This document shows, one piece after another, positions 62,751-64,000 of a stretch of 64,000 nt of DNA. The notes under the pieces are model-generated. The model saw only the letters and a list, made by a program, of their open reading frames with translations. It was not told where the DNA came from and made no database searches. The stretch covers positions 372,001 through 436,000 of the forward strand of contig NZ_SWCM01000003.1 of the NCBI RefSeq assembly GCF_005116645.1, written 5' to 3'. The position numbers were made by a program, and so were the translations under genes. This DNA comes from Desulfopila sp. IMCC35006. Its GTDB lineage: Bacteria; Desulfobacterota; Desulfobulbia; Desulfobulbales; Desulfocapsaceae. How positions within the stretch are numbered: the first letter of the stretch is position 1; every line of letters begins with the position of its first letter.

Positions 62751-64000
62751 ATGATCACCGAAATAGAAATCGACCCTGGCAAACTCACCCTTGACCAACT
62801 CCGGCTCATCGCGAAAGCACCGGTGAAAGTACGCCTGGCGAAAAGTTGCCGGACACCAATTGATGCATCGGTTAAAACCGTAGAAGACGTCATCAAACAG
62901 GGACGGGTCATTTACGGCATCAATACCGGCTTTGGCCTGCTGGCAAGCACCATTATTCCGAACGAAGAACTGGAACATCTCCAGCGATCCATCGTCCTCT
63001 CCCATGCCGCCGGCGTCGGCACTTTTATGCGGGAATCGACCGTGCGGCTGATGATGGTCCTTAAAATCAACAGTCTGGCTCGGGGCTATTCCGGCATTCG
63101 GCTCGAGGTCATCGAAGCGCTGGTGCAGCTGGTCAATGCCCAAGTGTACCCATGCGTCCCCCAGAAAGGGTCGGTTGGCGCCTCCGGCGACCTGGCCCCT
63201 CTTGCCCATATGAGCACGGTTCTCCTTGGTGAAGGGGAGGCACTGCATCAAGGAAAAATAATTTCCGGCCTGGAAGGGTTGCAGATAGCCGGTCTTTCAC
63301 CCATCACCCTCGGCCCTAAAGAAGGGCTCGCCCTGTTGAACGGTACCCAGGCGTCAACCGCTTTTGCCCTGGAGGGACTGTTTGCCGCCGAAGAGTTGTT
63401 TGCCGCCGCCATGGTTTCGGGCAGTCTCAGCGTTGAGGCAGCGCTGGGCAGTCGACGGCCTTTTGATCCCCTGGTCCATGCGGTCCGGGGCCATAAAAGC
63501 CAGATCGATGTTGCGGCCTGCTACCGGCGCCTTCTGGACCACAGTGAAATTGAGCTCTCCCATAAATTCTGCGAGGCGGTGCAGGACCCGTATTCCCTGC
63601 GCTGCCAGCCGCAGGTCATGGGTGCCTGCCTCACCCAGATCCGCAATAGTGCCGAGGTAATCGCCACAGAGGCAAACGCGGTATCCGACAATCCGCTGGT
63701 TTTTTCCCGGGAAAACGACATTATCTCCGGCGGCAACTTTCACGCCGAACCGATCGCCATGGCCGCGGACAACCTGGCCCTGGCCATTGCCGAGATCGGC
63801 GCGCTTTCCGAACGGCGCATGGCCCTGCTGATCGATGCCCACATGTCCAAGCTGCCGCCGTTTCTCGTCGAAAAAGGCGGTCTCAACTCCGGCTTTATGA
63901 TTGCCCAGGTAACTTCAGCGGCTCTTGCCAGTGAAAACAAGTCGCTGGCCCACCCGGCATCCGTCGATAGCCTGCCGACCTCAGCCAACCAGGAGGATCA
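62751..64000 (+). CDS. hutH: Histidine ammonia-lyase, N-terminal part
   Basis: Starts at ATG 62751 and runs off the window with 416 residues seen; the full protein is normally about 510. The MIO prosthetic group is formed from Ala144-Ser145-Gly146 (GASGDLAPL). Other marks are YGINTGFG near 55 and [14 protein letters not shown] further on. It deaminates histidine to urocanate, the first step of the pathway finished by hutU, hutI and ftcD next door. Confidence 0.95.
   Translation, partial: MITEIEIDPGKLTLDQLRLIAKAPVKVRLAKSCRTPIDASVKTVEDVIKQGRVIYGINTGFGLLASTIIPNEELEHLQRSIVLSHAAGVGTFMRESTVRLMMVLKINSLARGYSGIRLEVIEALVQLVNAQVYPCVPQKGSVGASGDLAPLAHMSTVLLGEGEALHQGKIISGLEGLQIAGLSPITLGPKEGLALLNGTQASTAFALEGLFAAEELFAAAMVSGSLSVEAALGSRRPFDPLVHAVRGHKSQIDVAACYRRLLDHSEIELSHKFCEAVQDPYSLRCQPQVMGACLTQIRNSAEVIATEANAVSDNPLVFSRENDIISGGNFHAEPIAMAADNLALAIAEIGALSERRMALLIDAHMSKLPPFLVEKGGLNSGFMIAQVTSAALASENKSLAHPASVDSLPTSANQED

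Noticed and set aside
1-64000. tRNA or rRNA genes
   Set aside because: No cloverleaf with a GGTTCGAATCC-type T-arm or rRNA-like stretch was noticed on reading; the few GTTCGA hits fall inside genes.

Overview
The window looks like chromosomal DNA of an anaerobic, mesophilic Desulfobacterota bacterium, most likely a Desulfobulbales-type sulfate or sulfur metaboliser. This is inferred from gene content: two lactate-oxidation (LUD/CCG iron-sulfur) loci, a membrane-anchored periplasmic [NiFe] hydrogenase with a full hyp set, a long Pta, bacteriohemerythrin, many two-component and chemoreceptor genes, and a moderate GC content. No rRNA, tRNA, CRISPR array, prophage or complete insertion sequence was seen.

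Layout. 1-3.3 kb: end of a DMT exporter gene, a cupin, a DUF401 permease and a membrane class III nucleotide cyclase. 3.6-11.7 kb: a hybrid sensor kinase and an NtrC-type regulator, followed by a noncoding block with three near-identical 20-bp inverted repeats and a consensus sigma-54 promoter, then an operon of LutC-like protein, LutB-LutA fusion and a FadR-type regulator. 11.8-18.6 kb: chalcone-isomerase-like protein, Hsp33, PilZ protein, a small membrane protein, an FMN alpha-hydroxy-acid oxidase, and a solute-binding protein/hybrid kinase pair. 19-31.9 kb: a PTS EIIC-EAL fusion, metF behind an attenuator-like leader, a chemoreceptor, a HAD phosphatase, small enzymes, citrate synthase, hemerythrin plus NifU-like scaffold, and a solute-binding lipoprotein-like protein. 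32.5-37.5 kb: canonical lutABC, an AI-2E-type permease and a DMT exporter. 37.6-43.9 kb: aspS, hisS, a flavin oxidoreductase and pcnB. 44.6-54.9 kb: hydrogenase structural genes followed by hypF-C-D-E, the maturation protease, hypA and hypB in one run. 55-64 kb: pta, then the histidine utilisation genes (ftcD, hutI, hutU on the minus strand, hutH divergent and cut by the window end).

How it fits together. Lactate is oxidised to pyruvate by the Lut proteins, pyruvate carbon goes to acetate through Pta or into citrate through GltA, hydrogen is oxidised in the periplasm and electrons enter the quinone pool through the cytochrome b subunit. Histidine is degraded to glutamate with the one-carbon unit passed to tetrahydrofolate, which MetF can also draw on.

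The least ordinary content is in the spaces between genes. There are three repeat families: (1) a 172-175 bp MITE with 8-bp target duplications, two copies of which carry the same 54-bp structured core in opposite orientations; (2) modular elements made of a variable hairpin, a conserved linker and arrays of 27-bp hairpin units, one sitting directly upstream of hisS; (3) REP-like ends that abut stop and start codons, including inside the hyp operon.
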